Below are positions 1-12,500 of a DNA stretch of 64,000 nucleotides, piece by piece (position 1 is the stretch's first letter; every line of letters starts with the position of its first letter). The stretch lies in the NCBI GenBank assembly GCA_964007475.1, contig OZ023273.1, positions 1,736,001 through 1,800,000 of the forward strand. Direction: 5' to 3'. The DNA is from Hybos culiciformis. Lineage: Eukaryota; Arthropoda; Insecta; Diptera; Hybotidae. The notes beneath the pieces were generated by a model. That model saw nothing but the letters and a program-made list of their open reading frames with translations. It did not search any database and was not told the origin of the DNA. Position numbers and translations under genes: made by a program.

Positions 1-2607
1 ATCTGCTGTAAGATTTTCTTCTAGCATCTTAGAGGCCTGTAAATTTTTTTGTACATGTTTTTCTTCTTTGATAGCTTAAAATTAAAAAAAAAATTACTTA
101 ATTATTATCTCTGGGTAAATTAATAACTGCTTAAAACAATGGCGAAAAGCTCTGTTGCGGAGTATGTTCAAGTCGCATAACTATGCACAATCAACTCTTT
201 GACAACATTATTATTATTGAAGTTATTATAGGAATAAATAATTTATTCGTAGTTATGCTTCATTTATACCTGTTGCTGAGGAAGCAGAACAAATAGAATG
301 AAATCGATCCCATTCTTGCCTTTTTTGTTCAAATTCATTATTTAATTTTTCTTTGAGTTCTAAATATTTTTCATTAATTTCTTCTTGCTGTTGTTGATAA
401 GAAATTTTTTCAGAAAACTTACGCATTGGTGTAGATGGTTCTGAAAAATCACCACTTGACATGTCTTCACTTTCTAAAATGTTCAGAAAAAATTAATGCC
501 ATGAATTCAAGTTTAAGAATTAAAAGTCTTACCAAATTCTCCAAAAAATTCTGAATTTCTTGACGGGCTACTGGGAACTGAACATATACCTGATGTCAAC
601 GATTTTTTGTATCGCATTAATCTACTTGGACTTTTCAGAGAAATACTTGGAGAATTTGACAAATCATGATGTTCTGTGTCACTAGAATCCTATATTGGTA
701 CAAGAAAATACAATTTTTTACTAGTTATCATATTTTATATACAAAATTGCTCTTTGGATCGCGATTGCAGGCAATTTTATGTACCTTTATCTGACAAGTG
801 AATGCAATAATTTTGAATAATGAATCAAATTTTTAAGACTTTATGTTTCATCATAAACAGAAATCAAATGTATAATGAAAAATTCAACAATAAACTAATT
901 TCTTACCATTCGCGGACTAATATTTAACGGACTTGAAGGTGAATGTTGAAGCCTTATCTTAGAATCCATAATTGAATCTTCAGGAAGTGATTCAAAATCT
1001 GTTATTGCTTTGCTTCTACGAATTAAAATTCTCGATGGAGAACAATCTTTAATCGATTGCTTGGTTTCTTCGTCAGATGAGGGCTGAAATGTTAACCTTG
1101 ATGAGTTACTTCGTGTCATTGATTGAGATTCAAGAGGCTTATTTGCCAATACTGCTTGTTGCGTTAAATCAAAGACTTCCGAACCGCAAGGACTTTGTTC
1201 ACGTGCATCTTTGTCAATAATATTCAATTTAATATTTGATTTATTTTTTTGTGTTTTAAATGATCCACTATGGGTTTGAATTATGTTTTTAACTTTTTTC
1301 CAGGGAGTTTTTGTTTTGTTCTGAAAATAATTTAAGCATTATTTTTTTTTTTTTCACTTAAATTCTTATAATTTGATTTTAAATATTTAGTGACAACCTG
1401 ATTTACATGCGACAGTACTATATCCCCATCTAAAGATCGACTTCTTCGATTTCCATCCTCGGTACTGACTGTACAATCACATCTTGAATCACTTTTTGAT
1501 GAATCACGACCTGAAACAATAACCAGAATGAATAACAAAATATGTATTATTTTAGTAATTTCGCACATTATTTAATAAACACGTTAAATAATAATAAGCA
1601 CAACCTGAATATTTGCTGGAAAGAAAAAATATTTTACACAAAAAAAAACTTTAAAACTGATGCCAAATTATTTCGAATTGTGTAAAAAAAAAAAAGAAGG
1701 GATGTGCTGGCATTTGTACTTAAATACCGTAGAATAGACAAATTAAACATTAATATAATAAAAATATCTGTGAAAATTTATCTTTCTCTGAATATTATTT
1801 TGTATATATTAAAATATAAATATATATCTACACAAAAATTGCATTTTGAAAAATTATTTATACATATATACCAGACCAGATTTTTTCAGACTTTTCTACT
1901 AGATATATATACATCATACTAATCTCGTTATAATTATACAAAAAATTGTTTACTAAAGGTATTTCATTGAATTTTTTAGATTAAAAACAATTTTTTTTTT
2001 CCAAATAATTCTTTTTTATTTATCGGTTCAATTGTACATTTAGTATATATACATTAAAAACATAAAGATTTGTACCTTAAACTCAAAAGTTGGACCAAGT
2101 AGAATATATATAATTTTTTCTTGTATAATTATCAATCATACAGAATTACACTTGACAGCATTTATATACATCATGTCAAGTCAGCGAACTTAAGTAAAAA
2201 AAATTTCTTAAATAAAGCAGGTTATTCGCACTTTACGTGGTTTATAGCTCGGAACCGAAATGGAATTTTGAAAACTAAAATTGCTCCTTGAGATGTTATG
2301 GTGCACAAATTTAACAAAAAAATGTATGAAAATTTTGTAACGATTTCAGTAGTGTTCTTTTCAGAACACCAAAATAACAAGAATTTTGAATAATAAGAAT
2401 TCAAAAAAATGATACAGTAGTACCTATATAGTATATCTATTTAATGGTATGCTTATATATAAAGGCAAAAATCGCGTCAAACCCAATTAATTTCGAATAG
2501 AAATTTTTTCCTATTTATAATATTTTATTTCTTTTTTCGAATCGCTCTATAAAATAATTATAAAATATGACGTGTGAATAATTTAAATCTGATGTTACAT
2601 TTAGCCA
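1..2607 (-). other. Exact second copy of 10778-13384 (partial exons of the unnamed large gene)
   Basis: Every landmark here recurs at a constant offset of 10,777 bases with no indel seen, and the copy stops at the first N of the gap. Read on the minus strand it carries five exon pieces of the large gene annotated at 6567-15434: 1398-1510, 907-1320, 533-689, 270-473 and 1-74 (the last cut by the window edge). The introns are identical too. The segment has neither the first nor the last exons of that gene, so it cannot be an independent gene within this window. The perfect identity and the junction at a scaffold gap suggest an unmerged contig overlap. A very recent real duplication remains possible. 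Confidence 0.93.
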
Positions 2608-2807
2608 NNNNNNNNNNNNNNNNNNNNNNNNNNNNNNNNNNNNNNNNNNNNNNNNNNNNNNNNNNNNNNNNNNNNNNNNNNNNNNNNNNNNNNNNNNNNN
2701 NNNNNNNNNNNNNNNNNNNNNNNNNNNNNNNNNNNNNNNNNNNNNNNNNNNNNNNNNNNNNNNNNNNNNNNNNNNNNNNNNNNNNNNNNNNNNNNNNNNN
2801 NNNNNNN
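2608..2807. other. Assembly gap of 200 N
   Basis: Exactly 200 N. A round, fixed length is the usual mark of a scaffolding join of unknown true size. Sequence on the two sides need not be adjacent in the genome. Confidence 0.99.
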
Positions 2808-4861
2808 ACAAAGATTTTTGTTATATATGACCAGGCCCAGGAAGAGGGGGGGTCAGGAGGATATTTTGACATGGGCCTCTTAATTTGGGGGGCCTCCAAA
2901 CAACATTATACAAAAAGATCAAAAAATTTACTTGGCATTTTTTCGTACGCAAGAAAGAACTAACTGCTCAATAAGTATTATGATTTCATTTATGTGGTTC
3001 TTAGTGAAATATTTATTAACTAAGTTGAATATTAATTAACATAAGTTGAAATCTAATAAATAAAAATGAAAATTTCTCTTTTTCTACGTTTCTCTGTCCT
3101 CAATCACCCTAAACCGCCGGACCTATTTGGCTGAAATTTTGAACTTAAGTAGCATTAGGACCCGAGATGGTTATAGGGTACCAGAAATTTTTTTTTTTGG
3201 GTTTCCAGGGAAGGGGCTATGTAGCAAATTTATAAATTCCTTTTTTTTAGTGCACAAAATCTGGAAGTGTTTTGATATTAATATAAGATACTACCTTGCG
3301 AAGCCGGGTATTCCGAATAGTTATTATATAAAAGTTTATTAAGCAGTAGTTAATACTTGGTTAGGACTTAGTAGTATTTCACGTTTTCAAAAGTTTAAAC
3401 TGAAATTGTTTTTGTTTTTTTCATTAAAGAGGGTACCACATATTTGGTCTGACCTGGGCCTCCAAGTGTCTCCCACAGGCCCTGTATATGACCACTGACT
3501 TCTTTGACTGTAATTAATTACGAATTTGAAATTGTATAATTTTTGTTCAAACTTTTTTAGGTTAAATAGGTACTAACAGTCAGAGAGAACTATCTGAATT
3601 TTTAAAACTACATAATAATAATAAATTTTAAGCAATGCAAGAGAAATATATATTTACTCCGATATATTTGAACATCAATTTGTTTGAAAACAATCTTTTA
3701 TTTTGAATTCCCGAAAATCTAAGTGAATTCATTTCACCTTCTTTGTCATGTTAAGTCAAAAACCCATCAAACATTTTATTCAAAGCTATACTTATTCAAA
3801 GCTATACGAAATTTCTATATTAACCAGAGTTTCTTCAAAAACATTTTCATAACACTTGCATAACTTAATAATCTTATCTACCTATTATGTGCATTAGGAC
3901 TTTCCGTGCGAATCATATTTATAATTTTTTTTAGATTTTGTATTGGAATAAACCAAATTAAAAATCTATTTGCAATCAAATTTCGAGGGCAAGCTGTTGC
4001 TAATAATACTAAAATTTCTAAACAATAATGGGCGCATTTACACTACTTTACTTAAAAAAAAAGTAAAATATAAATAAATACGTTGCCGAAATGTACTAGT
4101 CAACTAAAAATACTAGTACCCAAGAATTAGTGCTCATGCAAGAATTAGGGTAATAGCGTTAAAACAGTATGCAGCGGAAAGACTGACAAACTGATAAATT
4201 ATAAAAAGAGATTGGTTTATTTATTTTTAGTGTATTTTGAGACCTCTAGTACCTACATATGTATGTAAATGTTTTTTTTTAGGATAATTCTTTCAAACAT
4301 GTCGATGATATAAAATATAAAAATATATAGCGTGACTATTCTAATTTTTGGAATTACCAAAGATGTGTTGAAATGAATGGTTGAAATTAATTAATGTGGA
4401 CTTACGTATTTCTTACTTCATCATTACTTGTTGATTTGAAAGAAAAATATATTCCAGGAAAAGAATTATGTCAAGGAGAACATGTTAAGGTAATAATAAT
4501 AAAGAATAAACCTTCTTAACTAATTTATTATTTATTATTGTTATAAAATTTACGGATATCTGTACATAAATAAATGTATATGTTAATGTTCTGAATATAA
4601 TGTACACGATTTTCAAGATATGAATTCAGAGGCATATCTAATATAAATCTAGAATATCACAAAAATGTTGAAATCTTCATAAATATTATAAGATATTTTA
4701 TTTAAGCTGAAAAATATAATTAGCTATGAAAGATGCTAAAAATTATTTACCATATTATTTTATAAATATAAAATACATAATGAAAGTAATAATTATTCGG
4801 TTATTATTACAAATAAATATAGATTTACTGTAATAAATTCAAGGACTTTTGGCTATATTTA
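2808..4861. repeat. Non-coding stretch with transposon remnants, including dispersed element copy A (about 3085-3345, plus)
   Basis: No gene was seen. Between about 3085 and 3345 lies a copy of a dispersed element whose second copy is at 5563-6136 in the opposite orientation. Shared landmarks are a 'ggctgaaattttgaactta' motif near 3131, 'gcacaaaatctgga' near 3252, and an end reading 'gcgaagccgggtatt' near 3298-3312. Sequences near 2820-2900 and 3440-3500 share GC-rich words (aggccc, gggcctcc) and look like further decayed repeat DNA. The remaining 3500-4861 is AT-rich with no clear signal. Confidence 0.6.
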
Positions 4862-5320
4862 TCACATATATCCTTTAATACTGCATTTTTTTATTTTCCC
4901 TTGGTATTTAACATATTTTTTGTCGAATTTATTTTCAGCTTTTGTTAAACAAAGAGCAAGCAGTAATCCTGATTCTGTTTGATTGCATGACTTAATTCTT
5001 TCTTCTTTTTTTAAGCTTGCTCGTAAAATTTTTGGTTCATATATAGATTTACATTGTTTGTCAATCAACGAATCCGATTGTGCCTACAAGATATAAATTT
5101 AATTAACATATTTTTTTTTTTGGTGGTTCAATACTTTTAGTGACTTCAATTGAATTTATTTTCACAATTTTTTTTTTAATATTTTTTTTATTTTATTTAA
5201 ATTAAATTAGTACACTAAAAATTAATTAAGTATTTTCTATTATACAATGATGCTTACATTTGTGACAAAGTTAAATAAAACAAAAATTAAAAGAGATGTC
5301 ACAAGTGCAGCTATGTTCAT
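4862..5320 (-). CDS. Small secreted four-cysteine peptide, unknown function (2 exons)
   Basis: The model joins exon 1 (5258-5320) and exon 2 (4862-5083), with a GTAAGC donor, a TTGTAG acceptor and both joins in phase 0, giving 94 residues. Residues 1 to about 21 start MNIAALVTSLLIFVLFNF, a typical signal peptide: short polar start, long hydrophobic core, small residues near the end. The mature part is about 73 residues, rich in Lys, with four cysteines (contexts QCK, SCN, LCL, KCS). This would suit two disulfides. There is no transmembrane segment after the signal and no domain I can name. A TATA-like box lies 57 bp upstream. The gene has its own promoter-like region and lies beyond the 3' end of the large gene. 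Small secreted peptides like this are common among insect salivary, venom and immune peptides, but that assignment is inference. Transcription is not shown. Confidence 0.6.
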
Positions 5321-5376
5321 TTCGGCGACTTAAAATTATCTTCTGATATTAAAAATAAATCTTCACGAATTTTTAA

Positions 5377-5384
5377 ATTTATAG
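5377..5384 (-). promoter_or_regulatory. Possible TATA box of the small secreted-peptide gene
   Basis: On the minus strand this reads CTATAAAT, 57 bp before the ATG at 5320. The spacing suits a short 5' leader. In DNA this AT-rich such a match can arise by chance. Confidence 0.35.
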
Positions 5385-5562
5385 AAAGGTTTTATCTTAT
5401 CTTTAAAGCTTATTAAAAAATAAATACAAAAAACATTATGTCAAATAATTCCGCCACAATTTTATCATTATCGTTATTGAGAGTGAAATAACATATTACA
5501 TATATGTATAGCAAAACTTGCTTGCTTTTTTCATGCAAAATAGTTTTTATTAATTGACTAGT

Positions 5563-6136
5563 CGAAATACCCGGCTTCGCATGATAGTCCCGAACTTATA
5601 CTAATATCAAAGGACTTTAATCCAGATTTTGTGCATTAAAAAAAAAAGAATTCCAAAATTCGTTAAATATCCACTTCCCCGGTCTTCTAAATAGTCGATT
5701 CGGGTCCAACGCTATAATATTTTATCGGAATATAACTAAATTTCAAAATCGGCTTCTAAAATAGCCCCCGGTCGAGACCTCGGATCAAAATTTCTAGTAC
5801 CCTTTAGCCATCTGGGGTCTCTAGGCTCCTTATTTTCAAAATTTTAAAATTTCGAAATTTGTTGTATAGCCCCCTAATTGCACCCTGGGACAACGGTTGG
5901 GGGCATTTCAACATTCAGTTTTTTAAATAGGCTTTTCGGGTCTAACGCTACAACAGTTTATCGGAATATACCTAAATTGCAAAACCGGCTTCTAAGGTAG
6001 CCCCCCGTCGGAGCCTTGGATTATAATGTCTAGTACCCTATAATCATCTCGTGGCCCAATGCAACTTAAGTTCAAAATTTCAGCCAGAGAACAGAGAACA
6101 GAGAAACAGAATTTACATTTTTATATATTAGATAAA
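5563..6136 (-). repeat. Dispersed transposon-like element, copy B (inverted relative to copy A)
   Basis: Read on the minus strand, this copy runs from an AT-rich end (about 6136) through 'ggctgaaattttgaactta' to 'gcgaagccgggtattt' at about 5568-5583. It is longer than copy A because it contains an internal tandem duplication: 'agaagccg', 'atattccgataaa' and 'gcgtt(a/g)gacccgaa' each occur twice, about 255 bp apart. No protein-coding remnant is visible, so it is probably a non-autonomous element. The region 6137-6566 is AT-rich and holds the 3' flank of the large gene. Confidence 0.7.
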
Positions 6137-6566
6137 CAATTTATGTATTTATTTATTTATAACAAGTATTAAGTACAGAAGACTTTTGTCAGCAGGTTAA
6201 AACAAAAAACAATTGTGGTGATAAAAAAAAATTTTTTATGGTTACTTTTATAATGACTATATATACTATATCTACAATAATGTTTTTAACTCCAATTAAT
6301 AAGTATTTTGAGCATTTACTATTTAATTCTGATGTGATCTTATGTTATCTTTTAATATTGTTAGCTTTTAACGTTTAAACCTACAAAATTTACTATTTTA
6401 TTTTGAAAGATAAAATGGTTTTATATGGATGAAATTAATATACCAGTTTTATTGAAAATTTATACAAATATTATAATATTTACGTATTTTTTATAAAAAT
6501 AATAAAAAAAAAATAAATCTAACGCTTAAAGAATGATAAATAAATTATTAAACTAACCATTAAACA

Positions 6567-9500
6567 TTAAAGTAAACTAGAACTTTTTGATTTATTTATT
6601 TTTTCTTTATCTTTATTCTTGAATAATGTTCCAAAACTGGATACGTTGGAACTTTTGGATTTCATTACGGTATTATCTTTATCTTCTTCTTTAGAAAGAG
6701 TCAAATTTTCAGTTTTCAAATCAATTACTAAACTTTGTCGACATAATGTTGATACTGTATTCATTTTGCGCTGTTCTCTTCCACTTAGCATTTTAACTTT
6801 TCTAAATTTGGATGCTAAATTCGCAAATCCCAGTTTACTTGATATTTTTCCAGACCTTGCAACACTTCTTGGAAGCGATTCGTAGCCCTCGAAATTTTTT
6901 TCATCACCAATATTTATGACTTCATCATCATTTGCGATCATTCCAACACTTGCGCTTTTTAATAGCGAACATTCAGTACTTGATTCACTACTTTCAATAC
7001 TAATTTGGCTTAGACGATGATGCCTCCAACTATCTTTATCAGCACATTTTTCATGACGCATAGAAAGTTGTTCTGTTAAAGCTGTACCACTACCGCTACG
7101 TAAGAAGTCTTCTTTCGCTTTCCGTAATTTGATAGCTCGTTCTGTTAAAGGAGTACAGGGTCTTATGTTCTCATCCAATGGAGTTGTTGGTGCAGAAATC
7201 GATGGATGCCATAAATCCCCATGTTTTGGATGAGATTTCTCTGTTGGAGTTAAAGCTTTCGATTCCAATTTACGTGTAATTTTTGGAATAGTATTATCTG
7301 TCTTGTCGGGTTGAAGAGGGTAAGCTCTTTTATCGTTTGACGTACTTGTGGACGCACTTCGATGCCAAACATATTCTTGTTTCCGTTTATTCGAATCAAT
7401 TTTACGTGATGTCACCCCTTTGTCAATCACAAGTGTTGTTGGCTTTTCTTTATTTTTCTTATAAATGTGCTCCTTTTTTGCTAAAGTCGTTTGTTTGGAT
7501 GATTCTAATTTTTTTTTATGTAATACTCGAAGGCTGTCAGATGCTATCGCCACCAAATTATCTATATTGCAGTCGTTGTCATTCTTAGTTGGAAAAACAA
7601 GAACTTACTTTAGATTAAAAAATTTATAAAAAATATCTGGGATGATATTATAATTTTATAATAGCAAGTTAGTTTTCTTAGAAAAAATATGTTAAAAAGT
7701 TTCAAATGTATAAAGATTTAAAAAGATATAATTATGTTATAAGTAGAGAATTTAGAGGATATTGGTAATAAAAGAATATGATAAAGCGATTTGTCGAAAA
7801 AGAATACTTGAGAATAACTTACAATTGCGTTTTGAAGTAAATTAGTTAGATTCCCTATTGATAGCGATTGATACAATCTTCCCATATTTTTAGATTTTTC
7901 CATATCGTGATTTTCACTTTTTTGTTGTTGACCAATCAAACCTGCACTATACGATTTAACTACTTTGTTCAAATTGTTTTCGTATCGATTGGTTTCTTCA
8001 AGAACTCGTTTTCTCTGCGATAACGGTGACCTTACAACTGAATATGGATTTTTCCCATCAGTTTCAATTTTTTTTGTATAATTAGCGACCATTTTTAGAA
8101 TTAAGGAGGATGGTTCCTTAGATTTCATGGATTCTCCTTTATTTTGGTATGCATCATCATTCTGCACGACTAGTTTTTTAGTTTCAAATAATGGCAATGG
8201 TTCTTTAATATTGGATGATTCCAAATCTTGTACAATGATTGCATTGCAAGTTTGATCCTCAAATGGACTAAATATTTTGCGTTCGGTTTTGATAAAAATA
8301 TTTGAAGAATCAGCTAAATTTTCATTGGATCTTCTTAAAATTTTAACACTTGAATCTGAGGGTGAAATAAGAACTCGCTGAAATGTCTCTTTATTGAACT
8401 GACTATCTTGCTCAACTAATTGGTCAGATTTAGAGGAAACAAGCATTAAGTCTCTAAGATTACAATCTGCTTCATCATTTAAATGTTTGGTTTCTTCTTC
8501 AATAGAACTAGATTTTTTTATGCGACTGGGTCTACGTTTCAAACGCCTTTCAAAAGTAGCAGGATCTTCATCGCTGTCTGTATCTGTTTTACTATTTTGG
8601 CGTGAACCCATTCTTCGTAATCGCATTTTTTTTTTACTTCCATTACTAGTGTTACGATTAACGGATTTTTTGTCCGAAATGTCCTCTGAATTATCCAATA
8701 ATAAAGTACGAGAATTTTGAACGTCATCTGAATTATCCAAACTTTTATCAATTTTAAGTGAATATTTTTCATCCGAAAATAATTCTGACTGATTCATTAT
8801 AACTTCTGATTTGTAAACTGTAGGACTAAAATGAACCACTGGATTTTGATTGCTTTGACCTGCATCTTCTGAAGCAATTCTAATTGTGGGTACTTTATGT
8901 TGGAAAATTTTTGCTTCTAAAAAAGAAAATTATATAAAACGGCGTATTCATTTAAGAAAATTATTGTTTATTATTATAATAACATATATACACAATATAT
9001 ATCTAATAGAGATTTATCTAATATATTAGGCAAGACTGTTCGCATTGATTTTTATGACGAACCTACGAACCTTTATGTAACAATTTGCAAACTAAAATCA
9101 ATTCGCAAACCTGAAATCAATTCTTATATTAACATCATTACTCACTTATGTATTTGCAAACAAGATTCACATTTACTTGAAGATTTTTCAAGTTTTTTTC
9201 TATTTCAACTGTTTGTTCATCTAACAATTCCTGACAGCACGCTTCATCACTGCTAACATCTTGAAGCTACAAATATATAATTTAAAAATAATTCAAGAAT
9301 TCTAATAAAAAACTATGAAAAATACCTGTAACATAAGCCTGTTAACTAATTCCTTCATTTTATTCATTGCGTTTTTAGCAACAGGGCTTTTTTCTTTCGT
9401 AAATTTTTCTAAGATAGGCAAAACTTTATTCAAAGCACAAATAATTCCGAAAATATATTTCATATTTCCTTCATGACTGCATTCATCTAAATTATCATGG

Positions 9501-12500
9501 CGATTAAAAAAATTAGTAATGCGTGAAGCATTAGCCATAACTTCATCACATATTTTATTTGTATTATTTTCATTGGCTACTTCAAGAGGATCTAGTTCTT
9601 TAAGGCTAAAATTAAGTAATAAATTAATGTTAGTTAAAGACAACAAGAACAAGAATTAATGCAGTAGGTACCAAGTATCATTGGAAAAAATTTGCTCATA
9701 TTTATAAATTGGTGTTTGTTTTTCAATTATTGGTGAAACAGTTAATAATGGCAAAGCTGTTTCTTCAATTTCGTCTTCAACTTCAATAATAACCGCTTCA
9801 GGTTCATCTTTTGATTTGCCATCAATTTCAATATTTGATGAGGTTCTTCGATTATTTGAATTTTCATTATCTTTCATTTCAGAAAGGTTGTTTAACGACA
9901 AACTTGACGTCTGTAGTGAAATTGAAGGCATAGAAGGATTTGGAGATATACTGTCTAATGATAAGGATCTTCCCAAAATTGATATTTCTTCATCTGCTAT
10001 GAATAATACATTATTAATATGACTTAATTAATCCAAATAATAAGACTTACTAGATTTTACATCTGTTTGCATTTTACCAACATCTAAAGGACGATATCCA
10101 GGATGTAAAAGGGCAAAAGTTGATGATTCAGGTCCTATTCCTCTAGCTTTTTCCCATTCGTATAATTTTCTGGTAAATTTCCTGGAAATACCCTCAAATT
10201 TCATCACACCAACAGAAGTTTGAACTTCGATTTCCTTGGCTATTGGTTCATTAACTATTGCTTTGAGTTTAGAAAGTCTAGAAATAATTCATATTTAGCA
10301 GATACTTCAAACTTTTTAAAATTTATCATTTACGTACTTTTCTATTTTTTCTTTGTCGCCAATTTTTGCTTTTTCAGTTCTTTCTTCATCTTTCGATTTC
10401 TTAACATCAACGGGCATAATGTTAAATTTTCCAGATGATCTCCTTCGATCAGATTCATTAGTTGTATAGGAAGGAACAGTATTAGTATCCTTCATTTTTT
10501 TCCAAGATTCTAATTTTTTTTGAAAATCTTCGGGCAATGTTTTTTGATCTGGTAATGGTGTTAAACCTTGACCCTCAAGTTTCAGTTGTCCTGTTTTCCA
10601 TAAATTCCAATCAATTTTTTTTTGTTCTGTACTTTTACTAGGTGAAAGTGGTGGTTCTTTTGGATAAAAAGTTGCCTTCTGCGCACAAAAAAAAATATAT
10701 AAATTCATGTTCACTACATAGGTGTATTAAAATCATTTACTAACTTTTACCCGCCATTTATGTAATTTCTTTTTGAAATCTGCTGTAAGATTTTCTTCTA
10801 GCATCTTAGAGGCCTGTAAATTTTTTTGTACATGTTTTTCTTCTTTGATAGCTTAAAATTAAAAAAAAAATTACTTAATTATTATCTCTGGGTAAATTAA
10901 TAACTGCTTAAAACAATGGCGAAAAGCTCTGTTGCGGAGTATGTTCAAGTCGCATAACTATGCACAATCAACTCTTTGACAACATTATTATTATTGAAGT
11001 TATTATAGGAATAAATAATTTATTCGTAGTTATGCTTCATTTATACCTGTTGCTGAGGAAGCAGAACAAATAGAATGAAATCGATCCCATTCTTGCCTTT
11101 TTTGTTCAAATTCATTATTTAATTTTTCTTTGAGTTCTAAATATTTTTCATTAATTTCTTCTTGCTGTTGTTGATAAGAAATTTTTTCAGAAAACTTACG
11201 CATTGGTGTAGATGGTTCTGAAAAATCACCACTTGACATGTCTTCACTTTCTAAAATGTTCAGAAAAAATTAATGCCATGAATTCAAGTTTAAGAATTAA
11301 AAGTCTTACCAAATTCTCCAAAAAATTCTGAATTTCTTGACGGGCTACTGGGAACTGAACATATACCTGATGTCAACGATTTTTTGTATCGCATTAATCT
11401 ACTTGGACTTTTCAGAGAAATACTTGGAGAATTTGACAAATCATGATGTTCTGTGTCACTAGAATCCTATATTGGTACAAGAAAATACAATTTTTTACTA
11501 GTTATCATATTTTATATACAAAATTGCTCTTTGGATCGCGATTGCAGGCAATTTTATGTACCTTTATCTGACAAGTGAATGCAATAATTTTGAATAATGA
11601 ATCAAATTTTTAAGACTTTATGTTTCATCATAAACAGAAATCAAATGTATAATGAAAAATTCAACAATAAACTAATTTCTTACCATTCGCGGACTAATAT
11701 TTAACGGACTTGAAGGTGAATGTTGAAGCCTTATCTTAGAATCCATAATTGAATCTTCAGGAAGTGATTCAAAATCTGTTATTGCTTTGCTTCTACGAAT
11801 TAAAATTCTCGATGGAGAACAATCTTTAATCGATTGCTTGGTTTCTTCGTCAGATGAGGGCTGAAATGTTAACCTTGATGAGTTACTTCGTGTCATTGAT
11901 TGAGATTCAAGAGGCTTATTTGCCAATACTGCTTGTTGCGTTAAATCAAAGACTTCCGAACCGCAAGGACTTTGTTCACGTGCATCTTTGTCAATAATAT
12001 TCAATTTAATATTTGATTTATTTTTTTGTGTTTTAAATGATCCACTATGGGTTTGAATTATGTTTTTAACTTTTTTCCAGGGAGTTTTTGTTTTGTTCTG
12101 AAAATAATTTAAGCATTATTTTTTTTTTTTTCACTTAAATTCTTATAATTTGATTTTAAATATTTAGTGACAACCTGATTTACATGCGACAGTACTATAT
12201 CCCCATCTAAAGATCGACTTCTTCGATTTCCATCCTCGGTACTGACTGTACAATCACATCTTGAATCACTTTTTGATGAATCACGACCTGAAACAATAAC
12301 CAGAATGAATAACAAAATATGTATTATTTTAGTAATTTCGCACATTATTTAATAAACACGTTAAATAATAATAAGCACAACCTGAATATTTGCTGGAAAG
12401 AAAAAATATTTTACACAAAAAAAAACTTTAAAACTGATGCCAAATTATTTCGAATTGTGTAAAAAAAAAAAAGAAGGGATGTGCTGGCATTTGTACTTAA

